A DNA stretch of 64,000 nt from Candidatus Binataceae bacterium (GTDB lineage Bacteria; Desulfobacterota; Binatia; Binatales; Binataceae): positions 1-64,000 of the forward strand of contig DASRHP010000001.1 in assembly GCA_035650475.1 (NCBI GenBank), given 5' to 3'. The translations under genes and the position numbers were made by a program. This document shows positions 47,041 to 55,842 of this stretch, piece by piece. Position 1 is the first letter of the stretch. Each line of letters starts with the position of its first letter. The notes under the pieces were generated by a model that saw only the letters and a list, made by a program, of their open reading frames with translations, had not been told where the DNA came from and made no database searches.

Positions 47041-47232
47041 ATGGGCCGGATCCAACGTCTTTGGCGCAAGGCAGGGTGCTTCGGCGATGCCCAGACGATG
47101 ACCGAATACTCGCTGATCCTGGCGCTGGTCGCGATCGTCGCGTTTTCGGCATACCTAGTGATGGGCAACAATCTCGATACCATAGCCAACCAGATCGACG
47201 TATTCGTCAAGGGCGCGCTCAGCGTCTTTTAG
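47041..47232 (+). CDS. orphan Flp/Fap-type (class IVb) pilin
   Basis: A 63-aa prepilin. A short charged leader ends before TMTEYSLILALVAIVAF, where the conserved Glu at +5 and Tyr precede the hydrophobic helix typical of Flp pilins. It is processed by a TadV-type peptidase and assembled by Tad secretion. No tad/cpa genes are in this window. ATG at 47041 follows a strong GGGAGG. The gene is followed by a strongly structured intergenic region ending in an intrinsic terminator. Confidence 0.85.
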   Translation: MGRIQRLWRKAGCFGDAQTMTEYSLILALVAIVAFSAYLVMGNNLDTIANQIDVFVKGALSVF

Positions 47233-47251
47233 CCAAAATCCTCCAAGTTTT

Positions 47252-47545
47252 GCCTTGACCTCCGCCGCAGAACCCGCGGCGAGGCAAGGCTGCCATCTGC
47301 GCAGTCGGCAGAGGGCTGAAGTCTGCGTGGCGCACTTCCCGAGACCGGGCGCGATCGCCGCGGTTGAATAATCCCGCAAACGTCTTCGTCGAATCGATCG
47401 AGTGCGGCTCCTGAGGACTCTCCACCGCACTTCGGTTGCGATGCTCCTCCCAGCAGCCGAGTGGCCGCCCGTCGCGAGGCGGGCGGTGAACAGGCGGGCA
47501 TCGGAGAGCCTCCCCCCTCTCTCGATGCCCGCCGTTCTTTTTTTC
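47252..47545 (+). ncRNA. candidate structured RNA or structured 3' UTR
   Basis: At least four stable hairpins follow one another with no coding frame: 47252-47290 (15 bp in three blocks, GCCTTG/CAAGGC, CCT/AGG and CGCCGC/GCGGCG, with two single-nt bulges), 47401-47431 (AGTGCGG/CCGCACT with an inner TCC/GGA), 47464-47487 (CCGCCCG/CGGGCGG), and the terminator stem. None matches RNase P, tmRNA, SRP or a riboswitch that I know. It could be the tail of the pilin mRNA, a small RNA released from it, or a leader of the lipoprotein gene downstream. Confidence 0.35.
47493..47545 (+). terminator. strong rho-independent terminator
   Basis: GGCGGGCATCG pairs with CGATGCCCGCC (11 bp, perfect), continued by GAGAG/CTCTC across one bulged T, and is followed by GTTCTTTTTTTCTC. 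Orientation is plus. It ends either the pilin transcript or an independent small RNA before the lipoprotein gene. Confidence 0.85.
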
Positions 47546-47642
47546 TCACCTACGTTTGCGCGCCTCTGAGCACCGCTGTTTCAAATCGACAAGCACGCTT
47601 CCTTGACATCGCCGGAGCCGCCACGTCATAGCTGGATGCTCA

Positions 47643-48140
47643 ATGTGGCGTAAGAGATGTCTGGTTATCGTTCCGGTGGTGGGCTTTGTGGCAAGCGCGC
47701 TGCTTTTGAGTTGCGGCGGCGGCAGTTCGAACCCGATACCGTTGCCAACTGCGACTCCGGTCACCTTGGTAGGGGTCCGCATTTGCTCCAAGTTTCCGTC
47801 GGCCACGGCGGCCTGCCCGGTACCAACTCCAGTCGGCGTTGACATTTCGACCACATTCGGGCTCTTCGCCCAGGGGCAATTCAGCTCCAACGGCGTGATC
47901 AGCTACGAGGACATCACCCAGAATGCCAACTGGTTTTCGAACAGCTCGGCGGTGACGATTAGCGAACCACAGCCGACGACCACGCCGATCCGGGAGGAGT
48001 TCACCGCCGGCCCGGCCGCGGGATGCGCGTGCATCACCGTCGCTTCCGGTTCGCTCGTGAGCGCGCCGCTCAAAGTGACGGTCATCGATCCCAGCGCCAG
48101 CCCCACGGCGACCCCCTGTCCGCCGTGCCCCCCGTTCTAG
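47643..48140 (+). CDS. small lipoprotein with bacterial Ig-like (Big) domain
   Basis: A 165-aa lipoprotein: signal peptide with lipobox LLSC (C24), Thr/Pro linker, then one Ig-like beta-sandwich (FAQGQFSSNGVISYEDITQN, NWFSNSSAVTI, GCACITVASGSLVSAPLKVTV) of the Big_2-like kind, and a Pro/Cys-rich end (CPPCPPF). Function unknown, surface-exposed. ATG at 47643. Base composition is a little lower in GC than its neighbours. Confidence 0.65.
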   Translation: MWRKRCLVIVPVVGFVASALLLSCGGGSSNPIPLPTATPVTLVGVRICSKFPSATAACPVPTPVGVDISTTFGLFAQGQFSSNGVISYEDITQNANWFSNSSAVTISEPQPTTTPIREEFTAGPAAGCACITVASGSLVSAPLKVTVIDPSASPTATPCPPCPPF

Positions 48141-48235
48141 AGGCCGGCTTCCAGATGCTCTTGGCCAGCTATCGCAGGCAATTTGCGCCTCTGTACCGCC
48201 TTCCTTAACTGCGCGGTTATCCACAGGGGACGGGT

Positions 48236-48264
48236 TTGACTCTGCCTCGGCGGGCCGATAGGGT
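48236..48264 (+). promoter_or_regulatory. probable sigma-70-type promoter of the TetR gene
   Basis: TTGACT (48236-48241) and TAGGGT (48259-48264) are separated by 17 nt. The start site would fall near 48271, about 16 nt before the TetR ATG. The -35 is 5/6, the -10 only 3/6. A single perfect DnaA-box sequence TTATCCACA lies just upstream at 48217-48225. Confidence 0.45.
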
Positions 48265-48286
48265 CTAGCCCCGCCGGGGACCTCGG

Positions 48287-48943
48287 ATGGAACGACAGGC
48301 CAGGCGCGCCCAGGTGCTTCGCCATGCGAAGCGGATCTTCGCGCGCAAGGGATACCACCGCACCAACGTCGCCGACATCATCTCGCGCGCCCGTATCGCG
48401 CGCGGCACCTTCTACCTGTACTTCCAGAACAAGAAAGATCTTTTCGAGGAACTGCTGGCCCAGGTGCTGACCGAACTCTCTCATCGCATCCAGCGACTGC
48501 GGGTGGGCCCCGACGAGCCGGATCCGATCGACCAGCTGCGTAACAACCTGCGGCGAGTGCTCAACTTCGTGCTCGCCGAGCGCGAACTGACCGACATCCT
48601 GCTCAACCACTCGGTCGGCTTCGACCGCGAGCTCGACCTGCGCATCCTGGAGTTTTACGAGCGTATCGCCGACGCCATTCAGCGCTCGCTCGACCTCGGC
48701 ATCCAGATGAGCCTGGTGCGGACGTGCGACACGCGGATGGCCGCTTACTGCATCCTGGGGGGAATCAAGGAAGTGGTGGGCCAGATCGCGCGGCGCCGCC
48801 CGCGCAGCATCGACGCCGTGGTCGAGGAGATCCTGGCCTTCGGACTGGGCGGCGTAGCGCGCCCGGAACTGCTCGAAAGCATGCGCCGGCGCTCGCAATC
48901 GAGCACCGCCGAGCGTCTTGTTTTCGGGCCTAAAGTAGACTGA
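48287..48943 (+). CDS. TetR/AcrR-family transcriptional regulator
   Basis: A 218-aa regulator. The N-terminal HTH is typical: QVLRHAKRIFARKGYHRTNVADIISRA... then RGTFYLYFQNKKDLFEELL. The C-terminal ligand domain is variable and probably senses an acyl-CoA or lipid, judging from the downstream genes. It heads a plus-strand operon and ends 1 nt before the HAD phosphatase start. A 14-nt palindrome overlaps the junction and may be its own operator. Confidence 0.88.
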   Translation: MERQARRAQVLRHAKRIFARKGYHRTNVADIISRARIARGTFYLYFQNKKDLFEELLAQVLTELSHRIQRLRVGPDEPDPIDQLRNNLRRVLNFVLAERELTDILLNHSVGFDRELDLRILEFYERIADAIQRSLDLGIQMSLVRTCDTRMAAYCILGGIKEVVGQIARRRPRSIDAVVEEILAFGLGGVARPELLESMRRRSQSSTAERLVFGPKVD

Positions 48944-48952
48944 CATGTCAGT
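48939..48952. promoter_or_regulatory. palindrome at the TetR/HAD junction, candidate operator
   Basis: ACTGACATGTCAGT is a perfect 14-nt palindrome that covers the TetR stop and the ATG of the next gene. TetR proteins often bind such symmetrical sites. A few perfect 14-mers are expected by chance in 64 kb, so location is the main support. Confidence 0.35.
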
Positions 48953-49742
48953 TTACGGAAAGAGAGGCGGACGCGCCGCCCGCGGCAGGCCCAGAGCGTG
49001 CGCCTTTTATGACCTCGACGGCACCCTGGCCGACCTCAACCTGCTCCACGCCACGCTCTTCTTCATGGCGAACCTCGGCGAATGGAGCGGACGCGTGGGC
49101 TACCTGGCGCGGCTGGCGCTTGGCCTGCCACGGCTCTATCTCGCCGAGCGTAGCGACCGCCGCCTGCTCAACATGGTGCTGTTCGAATCGTACAAGGGCA
49201 TCTCGCGCGACAGGCTCAGCGAACTCGGCGACGAGTACTGCGAGCGCGTGCTGGTACGCCATCTCTATCCGCAGGCGATCGAGATGCTCGAGGCCAATCG
49301 CGCGGCGGGGCTCGAACCGGTGCTGGTCACCGGCTCGCCCGACTTCCTGGTCGCCCCGCTCGCGCGCCGGCTCAATATCGAGCACATTGCCGCCAACCGC
49401 CTGGTCTTCAGCCGCGGCCGCGCCAACGGCAGGATGCGCGAACCGGTGATGGCGGGAGCGGAGAAGGCGGCGTGGTGCGCCGAGTTTGCCGAGGCGCAGC
49501 GTCTCGACCTCGACGCCTGCTGGGGCTACGCGGATTCGTACTACGACCTGCCCTTTCTCTGCGCGCTGGGCCATCCGGTGGCGGTCAACCCGGACCGCCG
49601 CCTGTTGGCCGCCGCGCATAACCGCAAATGGCCGATTGTCCGCTTCAGCCACGACGCCGACCAGGCGCGCACGAGCGCGGCGGCGGGCGCCTGGCTGATG
49701 GGGTGGCTGGGAGAACTGACCGATGGCGCGACCGGAAAGTAA
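48945..49742 (+). CDS. HAD-IB family phosphatase (SerB/GerH-like)
   Basis: A 265-aa haloacid-dehalogenase phosphatase of the phosphoserine-phosphatase branch. Motif I is FYDLDGTLADLN (21-32), motif II VLVTGSPDFL, and motif III GYADSYYDLPFL with the metal-binding Asp pair. Such enzymes act on phospho-amino acids or on lysophosphatidic/phosphatidic acid. It overlaps the LarA-like gene by 20 nt and stands in a lipid operon, so a phospholipid head-group or lysophosphatidate substrate is plausible. Confidence 0.82.
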   Translation: MSVYGKRGGRAARGRPRACAFYDLDGTLADLNLLHATLFFMANLGEWSGRVGYLARLALGLPRLYLAERSDRRLLNMVLFESYKGISRDRLSELGDEYCERVLVRHLYPQAIEMLEANRAAGLEPVLVTGSPDFLVAPLARRLNIEHIAANRLVFSRGRANGRMREPVMAGAEKAAWCAEFAEAQRLDLDACWGYADSYYDLPFLCALGHPVAVNPDRRLLAAAHNRKWPIVRFSHDADQARTSAAAGAWLMGWLGELTDGATGK

Positions 49743-51363
49743 GCTCAAGGAGCTGAAGAGCGCCGAGCTGAGGCACGAGCCGGGCGCGCGCCGCGATTTG
49801 GTGGTGACACTCAACCGCCGCTCGGCGCCGCGGCTCATCGCCTACGGCGACGACTTTTGGTACGAGCGGCTGCCCGCGGGCACCCGCGTGGTCTATCCGC
49901 CGCCGCCACTGGAGCCGCTCGCCGACCCCGACGCCGCGATTCGCTACGCGCTGCTGCGCCCGGAGAACGCCGATCCGCTCTTCGCTCAGCTCGACCCCAA
50001 CATGCGCGTCACCATCGCGATCGACGACATCAGCCTGCCGCTGCCGCCGATGCGCCGGCCGGATATCCGCGAGCGCGCGCTCAACATCGTGCTCCAGACC
50101 CTTGCCGACTACGGCGTGGACGACGTCCATCTGATCATCGCAACCTCGCTCCACCGGCGGATGACCGAGGCCGAGATCCGCCGGATGGTGGGCGAGCGCG
50201 CGTTTCGCCAGTTCTGGCCCGAGCGTCTGTACAACTTCGACGCCGAGAACCGCACCGAGCTTGCGATGCTGGGCAAGACCGAGCACGGCGAGGAAGTGTG
50301 GCTGTCGCGGCGCGCCGCCGAGTCCGACCTGCTGATCTATCTCAACATCAACCTGGTGCCGATGGACGGCGGGCACAAGTCGGTGGCAGTGGGGCTCGCG
50401 CCCTACCAGAGCCTGCGCCACCATCACAACCCCGCCACTCTGCGCCAGTGCCATTCCTACATGGACCCGACGCGCTCGGCACTCCATCACACGGCCAACC
50501 GGATGGGGCGCGTGGTCAACCAGCACGTCAACGTCTTCACGATCGAGACCGCGATCAACAACCAGATGTATGGCGGAATGCTCGACTTTCTGCAGAAGAA
50601 CGAGGACCGCTTCTCCGACTGGGACCGGATGCGCCTGCGAGGTTTTCGCTGGACGCTGGGCAACCTATCCGACCAGCTCCGGCGCCAGGCGCTTAACCAG
50701 TACGCCGCGCCCTACGGGATGACCGGGGTGTGGGCGGGCGAGACCGAAGCGGTCCATCGCAAGGCGCTGGCGCGCGTCTTCCAGCAGTACGCGGTCCCGG
50801 TCAAGGGCCAGTCCGACATCCTGATCGTCGGCGTGCCCTACATCTGTCCCTACAACGTGAACTCGATCATGAATCCGGTGCTCGTGCAGTGCACCGGGCT
50901 CGGCTACTTGTTCAACATGTTCCGCGGCAAGCCGCTGGTGCGCGAGGGCGGCACGATGATCATCTGTCATCCGCTGCGCGACGAGTTCCATCCCGAGCAT
51001 CATCCGAGCTACATCGAGTTCTTCCATCGCTGCCTGCGCGAAACCACCGACGCCGCCGTGCTCGAGCGCAGCTTCGAGGCCGAGTTCGCGCGCAATCCGA
51101 CCTACATCCACATGTACCGCTACGGCCACGCCTACCATGGGGTGCACCCGTTCTACATGTGGTACTGGGGCGAGCCGGCGCGCCAGCATGTCGGGCGCGT
51201 GATCGCGGCCGGATGCGAGGAGCCGGAGGTCGCGGCGCGCCTTGGATGGGAAGCGGCCGACACCCTGGACGAGGCGATCGCGATGGCGACCTCTGAGCTG
51301 GGACGCTCGGCCTCAATCACCTACCTGCACCTTCCGCCACTGGTGATCGCCGATGTCGAATAG
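49723..51363 (+). CDS. LarA-like DUF2088 protein
   Basis: A 546-aa cytosolic protein related to the N-terminal domain of lactate racemase LarA (DUF2088). Recognisable are VTIAIDDISLPLPPM, HLIIATSLHRRMTEAEIRR and a His-rich stretch SLRHHHNPATLRQCHS with further His in a C-terminal HAYHGVHPFYMWYWG. In LarA such His residues hold the nickel-pincer nucleotide, but larB/C/E genes are not here, so use of that cofactor is open. It overlaps both neighbours (20 nt and 11 nt), pointing to one coupled enzyme set with the HAD phosphatase and the megaenzyme. Confidence 0.72.
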   Translation: MARPESKLKELKSAELRHEPGARRDLVVTLNRRSAPRLIAYGDDFWYERLPAGTRVVYPPPPLEPLADPDAAIRYALLRPENADPLFAQLDPNMRVTIAIDDISLPLPPMRRPDIRERALNIVLQTLADYGVDDVHLIIATSLHRRMTEAEIRRMVGERAFRQFWPERLYNFDAENRTELAMLGKTEHGEEVWLSRRAAESDLLIYLNINLVPMDGGHKSVAVGLAPYQSLRHHHNPATLRQCHSYMDPTRSALHHTANRMGRVVNQHVNVFTIETAINNQMYGGMLDFLQKNEDRFSDWDRMRLRGFRWTLGNLSDQLRRQALNQYAAPYGMTGVWAGETEAVHRKALARVFQQYAVPVKGQSDILIVGVPYICPYNVNSIMNPVLVQCTGLGYLFNMFRGKPLVREGGTMIICHPLRDEFHPEHHPSYIEFFHRCLRETTDAAVLERSFEAEFARNPTYIHMYRYGHAYHGVHPFYMWYWGEPARQHVGRVIAAGCEEPEVAARLGWEAADTLDEAIAMATSELGRSASITYLHLPPLVIADVE

Positions 51364-54300
51364 CAACGGGGCCAACGCTGCGGGTGGGCGCGCGGCGATG
51401 CCGCCGCTGGAGCAGATTCTGCGCCGCCGGCGCATCCTGCTCACGGGCGCGACCGGCTTCCTCGGCAAGGTTTATCTCTACCTGCTGCTGCGCTGGCATC
51501 CGGAGCTCGACCGCATCTACCTGCTCATCCGCGGCGATCGCCGGCTCGCGCAAAGTCGCTTCCGGCGCGAAATCCTCGACTCGCCCGTGATGGGTCCGCT
51601 GCGCGAGCATCTCGGCGAGCGCTTCGAGCGCTACGTCGAGGAGAAGCTCGCGGTGGTCTGCGGCGACATCACGGAGCCCGAGCTGGTTTCCGAAGGCGAG
51701 GCGCCGGGACGCGGCGAGCTTGACGCGGTGGTGCACTGCGCGGGGCTGGTCAACTTCGAGGCGTCGCTGGAGAAGTCGCTGGCGGTCAACACCACCGGCG
51801 TCGCCAACGTGATCGAGTTCTGCCGCAAGCGCGGCGTGGCCCTGCTCCACGTCTCGACCTGCTACGCGGCGGGCGACGCCGACGGCCATCGCTACGAGGA
51901 CGACAAACCGATCGACTGGAGCCCCAACGGGCGGCGCAACTTCAACCTGCGCCGCGAGATCCGCGATGCGCTCGCCGCGATCGCACGGGTCGAGGCCGAG
52001 TCGCACGACCAGGCGCGCCACGCCGACGCGCCGCACGCGGTTGCCGACACCGAGGGCGACGGCGCGCACGACGCCCACGAGGCCGCCGCCGAGCGCTGGC
52101 GCAAACGCTGGGTCGAGGAGCGGCTCAAGGAGGTCGGGCTTGCGCGCGCGCGGCGCTGGGGATGGCCCAACACCTACAGCTACAGCAAGAGCCTGGGCGA
52201 GCAGCTGGTGTTCGCCGCCGCGCGCGACGGGCTGCGCGCGACCGTGGTGCGCCCGTCGGTCATCGAAAGCGCCCTTGCGGACCCGTTTCCCGGATGGAAC
52301 CAGGGAGTCAACACCAGCGCCCCGCTGACCTACCTCTCGGGGCGCGGCTATCGTTTCTATCCGGCCCGCAGCGAGTTGGTGCTCGACGTCCTCCCGGTCG
52401 ATCTCGCGGCGCACGCGATGATCCCGATCCTCGCCGCCCTCCTGATCGACCGTCACAAGCCGATCTACCAGCTCTGCACGTCCGACGTGAACCCACTGCC
52501 GATGCGCCGGCTGGTTGAGCTGAGCGCGCTCAGCAACCGCCGCGAGCATCGCCGGGTAGGCGGCCCGATGGGCCGGCTGGCGCCGCATCTGGAGGCGGTG
52601 GTCGTATCGCAGAGCACCTACGACCTCGTCAGCCGCACGCTGCCCGCGCTGCTCAAGCAGGGCGCCGGCGCGGCGCGCCAGCTTTTGGGCGAAAGCTCCG
52701 AGCGCGCGCGCAGGTTGGAACAGCGAATCGAGCAGCTTAGCGCCAACACGGAGATGGCGCGCGGGCTGGTCGAGGTGTACCGCCCGTACATCCAGGAGCT
52801 GGTTTACACCTTCCACGGCAGCAACATCCGCGCGCTCTACAAGTCGCTGGCGCCGGCCGACGCCGAACGGCACCCCTACGCGCCCGAGCGGATCGACTGG
52901 GCCGACTACTGGATCAACGTACACCTGCCCGGACTGCGCCGGCACATCTTCGGCTCGCTCGACCTTCATACGCGCGGCCGCCCGAGCGCCCCGGCGCGCC
53001 ATCGTACGCTGGCCGAACTGCTCGAGCGCGCGGCCGAGCGCTACGGCTCGCGCCCGGCGCTGGTCGCGCGCCATCCCTCGGGCGAGCGCGTCACCACCAC
53101 CTTTCGCGAACTGCGCGACGGCGCGCATCGCGCCGGCCTCCTGCTCGGGATGCGCGGGGTCAAGCCAGGCGACCGTGTCCTGCTCATCGGGGAGAATTCG
53201 CCCGAGTGGGTGCTCGCGTATTTCTCGATTATCGCCGCAGGCGCGGTCGCGGTGCCGCTCGACCATCTGATCTCGCCCGACGAGCTGGCGTCGATCTGCC
53301 GGATCGCCGCGCCCAGCGCGGCGCTCTGCTCGGCGACCGTCGCCAGGCGCCTTGACGGCGCGCTCGGCCAGGTCGTGCGCGGGATCGTCGAGCTGGAATT
53401 CGCCGAGCTTACTCGACCGTTCGTACTCAAGGGGCGGCCGCAGACTCCGCCCGCGCCGGAGCGCAGAACGCTCGCCTCGATCGTTTTCACCTCGGGCACC
53501 ACCGGGGCGCCCAAGGGCGTGATGCTGACGCAGGGGAACTTCGCGGCCGAGGTCGCGATGCTCGCGCGGGTGTTCTCGCTCGAGCCCACCGACGTCGTGC
53601 TCTCGCTGCTCCCGCTCCATCACACTTTCGAGTTCACCTGCGGGATGCTGCTTCCGCTGGCGCTCGGCGCCACCATCGTCTATCCGCTCGGCGTCGACGC
53701 GGCGAGCCTCGCGCGCACGCTGGCCGACGTACGGCCGACCGCGCTGATCGGCGTGCCCGCGCTGTGGGAGGCGGTCCATCGCCGCATCGTCGACGGCGTG
53801 GAGGCACGCGGCCCGTTCTTCCATGCGCTGTTCGACCGCCTGCGCGAACTCAACCGCGGACTCGATCGCGAATGGGGGCTCAACCTCGGCGGCCTGCTCT
53901 TCCGCCAGGCGCATACCGCGCTCGGCGGGCGGCTCAGGCTGGCGGTAAGCGGCGGCGCCGCCCTGCCCCAACGCATCGCCAGCTTCTTCAACGACATCGG
54001 CATCCGCCTGCTCGAAGGCTACGGGCTGACCGAGGCGGCGCCGGTGCTGAGTGTGGCGCGCCCCGACGAGGCGCTGGCCCCGGGCTCGGTCGGCAAGCCG
54101 CTCAACGGCGTAGAGATCAGGCTCGACTCCAACGGCGATGGCAGGCTCGGCGAGATCCTCGCCCGCGGGCCGAACGTGATGGCGGGCTATTACCGCAACC
54201 AGGCCGCGACCGACGAGGTACTGCGCGACGGATGGCTGCGCACGGGCGATCTCGGGCGCCTCGACGACGAGGGACGGCTGTACATCGTCGGGCGCGCCAA

Positions 54301-55834
54301 GGAAGTCATCGTCGATTCCGGCGGCAACAACATCTACATCGACGAGCTCGAAGAGGCCTACGGCCATTCGCCCTACGTCAAGGAACTCGCGATCGTCGGC
54401 CTCAAAGTCGCCCAGGGCGAGCAGGCGGCGGCGCTGGTGGTCCCGGCCTACGCGCGCGGGGAAAGCCGGCGCTCGGTCGAGGACAAGCTGCGCGCGCATT
54501 TCGAAAAGGTCGGCAACGGGCTCAGCCCGCACAAGCGCATCCGAATCCTGCGCTTCACCGACGCCGAGCTCCCGCGCACGCGCACGCGCAAGGTCCGACG
54601 CTCGGAGGTCGCCGCCATCCTGGAGCGGATGCTCCAGAGCCACGCCCAGGAGCGCGCGGCGGTCAGCGCCGAGGTCGAGCCGTGGCTCGCGCAGGCGCTC
54701 GCCCAGGTCTCGATCGGCGCCGATACGATCACGCCGGCGACCCGCCTGATCGAGGACCTCGGCCTGGATTCCCTCGCGCTGGCTGAGCTGGCCGAGCATA
54801 TCGCAGCCCACGCCGGGCGCGAACTGAGCCCCGAGGAACTGGCCGATCTGCGCACGGTGGACGATCTCCAGCGGGTGGTCGGCCAGGAGAAGAACCGCCC
54901 CCGTTTGCCCTCGTACGCGAAGTTTGCCGAACCGTTCACGCCGGCGCTGCCGGGTCCGCTACGCCGCCTGGGCGAGGCGGCGTTCCGCTCGGCGCGACGC
55001 CTCGCATTCGACGGCTGGCTGCGGCCACGCGTGCTGGGCGCGGGCAACGTGCCCGCCAACCGCAACTTCCTGGTCGTCGCCAACCATGCGAGCCACCTCG
55101 ATTTCGCGCTCGTCACCTACGCGCTCGGCGCGGCCGGGCGCGACCTGGTGGTGCTCGCGGCCAAGGACTATTTCTTCAACACCAGCGCGCGCCGCTTCGT
55201 CTTCAGCAACTTCACCCGCCTGATTCCATTCGATCGCGAGCGCGCGCAGCTCGACTCGCTCGACGACGCCCTGGCCGAGCTCGCCGCCGGACACAGCGTG
55301 CTGATGTTCCCCGAGGGCACGCGCTCACCCGACGGCGCGATTCACGAGTTCAAGAGCGGCGCGGGCTACCTGGCGCTGCGCAGCGGATGCGACGTGCTGC
55401 CGATCCGAATCAGCGGCACGCACGAAGTCCTGGGCAAGGGCGCCATCATTCCGCACCGCCATCCGGTCGAGGTCCGCATCGGACGCGTCCTGAGCAACGC
55501 CGAGGTGCGCGCGCTCGCCGACAACGGCGAAGGCGCGGGCGCCTATCGCAAGCTTGCCGACGCGATGCGCGCGGCGGTGCTGAGGCTGGGCGAACGGATG
55601 CCGGCCGAGGTCGCGCGCGTTGGCGCCGCGCGCAAGCCGGCGACCAGCGTCAACGGCGCCGCCGCCGGCGCGCATCCGAGCGGACCCGCCGAGGCCGCGA
55701 ACGCAGACGCAGCGCCGCAAGCGCCGGCGGATACACCGCAACCGAACACGGGCGCGCATACGCTGGCTGAGCCGCGCAATGGCAATCGCAACCGCCGCGG
55801 CGCCGCGCGGGCCGGACGGCGCGCCAAGGGCTAG
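51353..55834 (+). CDS. four-domain fatty-acyl reductase / AMP-ligase / ACP / PlsC acyltransferase
   Basis: A 1493-aa multifunctional protein. (1) Residues ~25-520 are a fatty acyl-CoA reductase of the male-sterility type, with NADP motif TGATGFLG (31-38) and catalytic YSYSK near 275-279. (2) Residues ~540-1095 are an acyl-CoA/ACP ligase with FTSGTTGAPKGVM (~711), GYGLTEAAP and LRTGDLGRLDD. (3) Residues ~1105-1180 are an acyl carrier domain with LGLDSLALAE (Ser ~1141). (4) Residues ~1195-1440 are a PlsC-type acyltransferase with NHASHLD (HX4D, ~1244) and FPEGTRSPDG (~1320). A Pro/Ala tail follows. The layout fits loading a fatty acid, reducing it to an alcohol, and acylating glycerol phosphate, as in the ElbD ether-lipid enzyme of myxobacteria (recalled, not checked). 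It overlaps the LarA-like gene by 11 nt. Confidence 0.88.
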   Translation: MSNSNGANAAGGRAAMPPLEQILRRRRILLTGATGFLGKVYLYLLLRWHPELDRIYLLIRGDRRLAQSRFRREILDSPVMGPLREHLGERFERYVEEKLAVVCGDITEPELVSEGEAPGRGELDAVVHCAGLVNFEASLEKSLAVNTTGVANVIEFCRKRGVALLHVSTCYAAGDADGHRYEDDKPIDWSPNGRRNFNLRREIRDALAAIARVEAESHDQARHADAPHAVADTEGDGAHDAHEAAAERWRKRWVEERLKEVGLARARRWGWPNTYSYSKSLGEQLVFAAARDGLRATVVRPSVIESALADPFPGWNQGVNTSAPLTYLSGRGYRFYPARSELVLDVLPVDLAAHAMIPILAALLIDRHKPIYQLCTSDVNPLPMRRLVELSALSNRREHRRVGGPMGRLAPHLEAVVVSQSTYDLVSRTLPALLKQGAGAARQLLGESSERARRLEQRIEQLSANTEMARGLVEVYRPYIQELVYTFHGSNIRALYKSLAPADAERHPYAPERIDWADYWINVHLPGLRRHIFGSLDLHTRGRPSAPARHRTLAELLERAAERYGSRPALVARHPSGERVTTTFRELRDGAHRAGLLLGMRGVKPGDRVLLIGENSPEWVLAYFSIIAAGAVAVPLDHLISPDELASICRIAAPSAALCSATVARRLDGALGQVVRGIVELEFAELTRPFVLKGRPQTPPAPERRTLASIVFTSGTTGAPKGVMLTQGNFAAEVAMLARVFSLEPTDVVLSLLPLHHTFEFTCGMLLPLALGATIVYPLGVDAASLARTLADVRPTALIGVPALWEAVHRRIVDGVEARGPFFHALFDRLRELNRGLDREWGLNLGGLLFRQAHTALGGRLRLAVSGGAALPQRIASFFNDIGIRLLEGYGLTEAAPVLSVARPDEALAPGSVGKPLNGVEIRLDSNGDGRLGEILARGPNVMAGYYRNQAATDEVLRDGWLRTGDLGRLDDEGRLYIVGRAKEVIVDSGGNNIYIDELEEAYGHSPYVKELAIVGLKVAQGEQAAALVVPAYARGESRRSVEDKLRAHFEKVGNGLSPHKRIRILRFTDAELPRTRTRKVRRSEVAAILERMLQSHAQERAAVSAEVEPWLAQALAQVSIGADTITPATRLIEDLGLDSLALAELAEHIAAHAGRELSPEELADLRTVDDLQRVVGQEKNRPRLPSYAKFAEPFTPALPGPLRRLGEAAFRSARRLAFDGWLRPRVLGAGNVPANRNFLVVANHASHLDFALVTYALGAAGRDLVVLAAKDYFFNTSARRFVFSNFTRLIPFDRERAQLDSLDDALAELAAGHSVLMFPEGTRSPDGAIHEFKSGAGYLALRSGCDVLPIRISGTHEVLGKGAIIPHRHPVEVRIGRVLSNAEVRALADNGEGAGAYRKLADAMRAAVLRLGERMPAEVARVGAARKPATSVNGAAAGAHPSGPAEAANADAAPQAPADTPQPNTGAHTLAEPRNGNRNRRGAARAGRRAKG

Positions 55835-55842
55835 CCGCGTCG

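Noticed and set aside
48217-48225. Perfect DnaA box TTATCCACA upstream of the TetR gene
   Set aside because: It is a single box with no companions, no A/T-rich unwinding element and no dnaA/dnaN/gidA nearby, so not an origin. One perfect 9-mer in 64 kb is near chance.
51317-54811. Open frame of 1164 codons on the minus strand
   Set aside because: It is antisense to the 1493-aa multidomain gene, is very rich in Arg/Ala/Gly/Glu and shows no motif; it arises from GC-rich codon bias.
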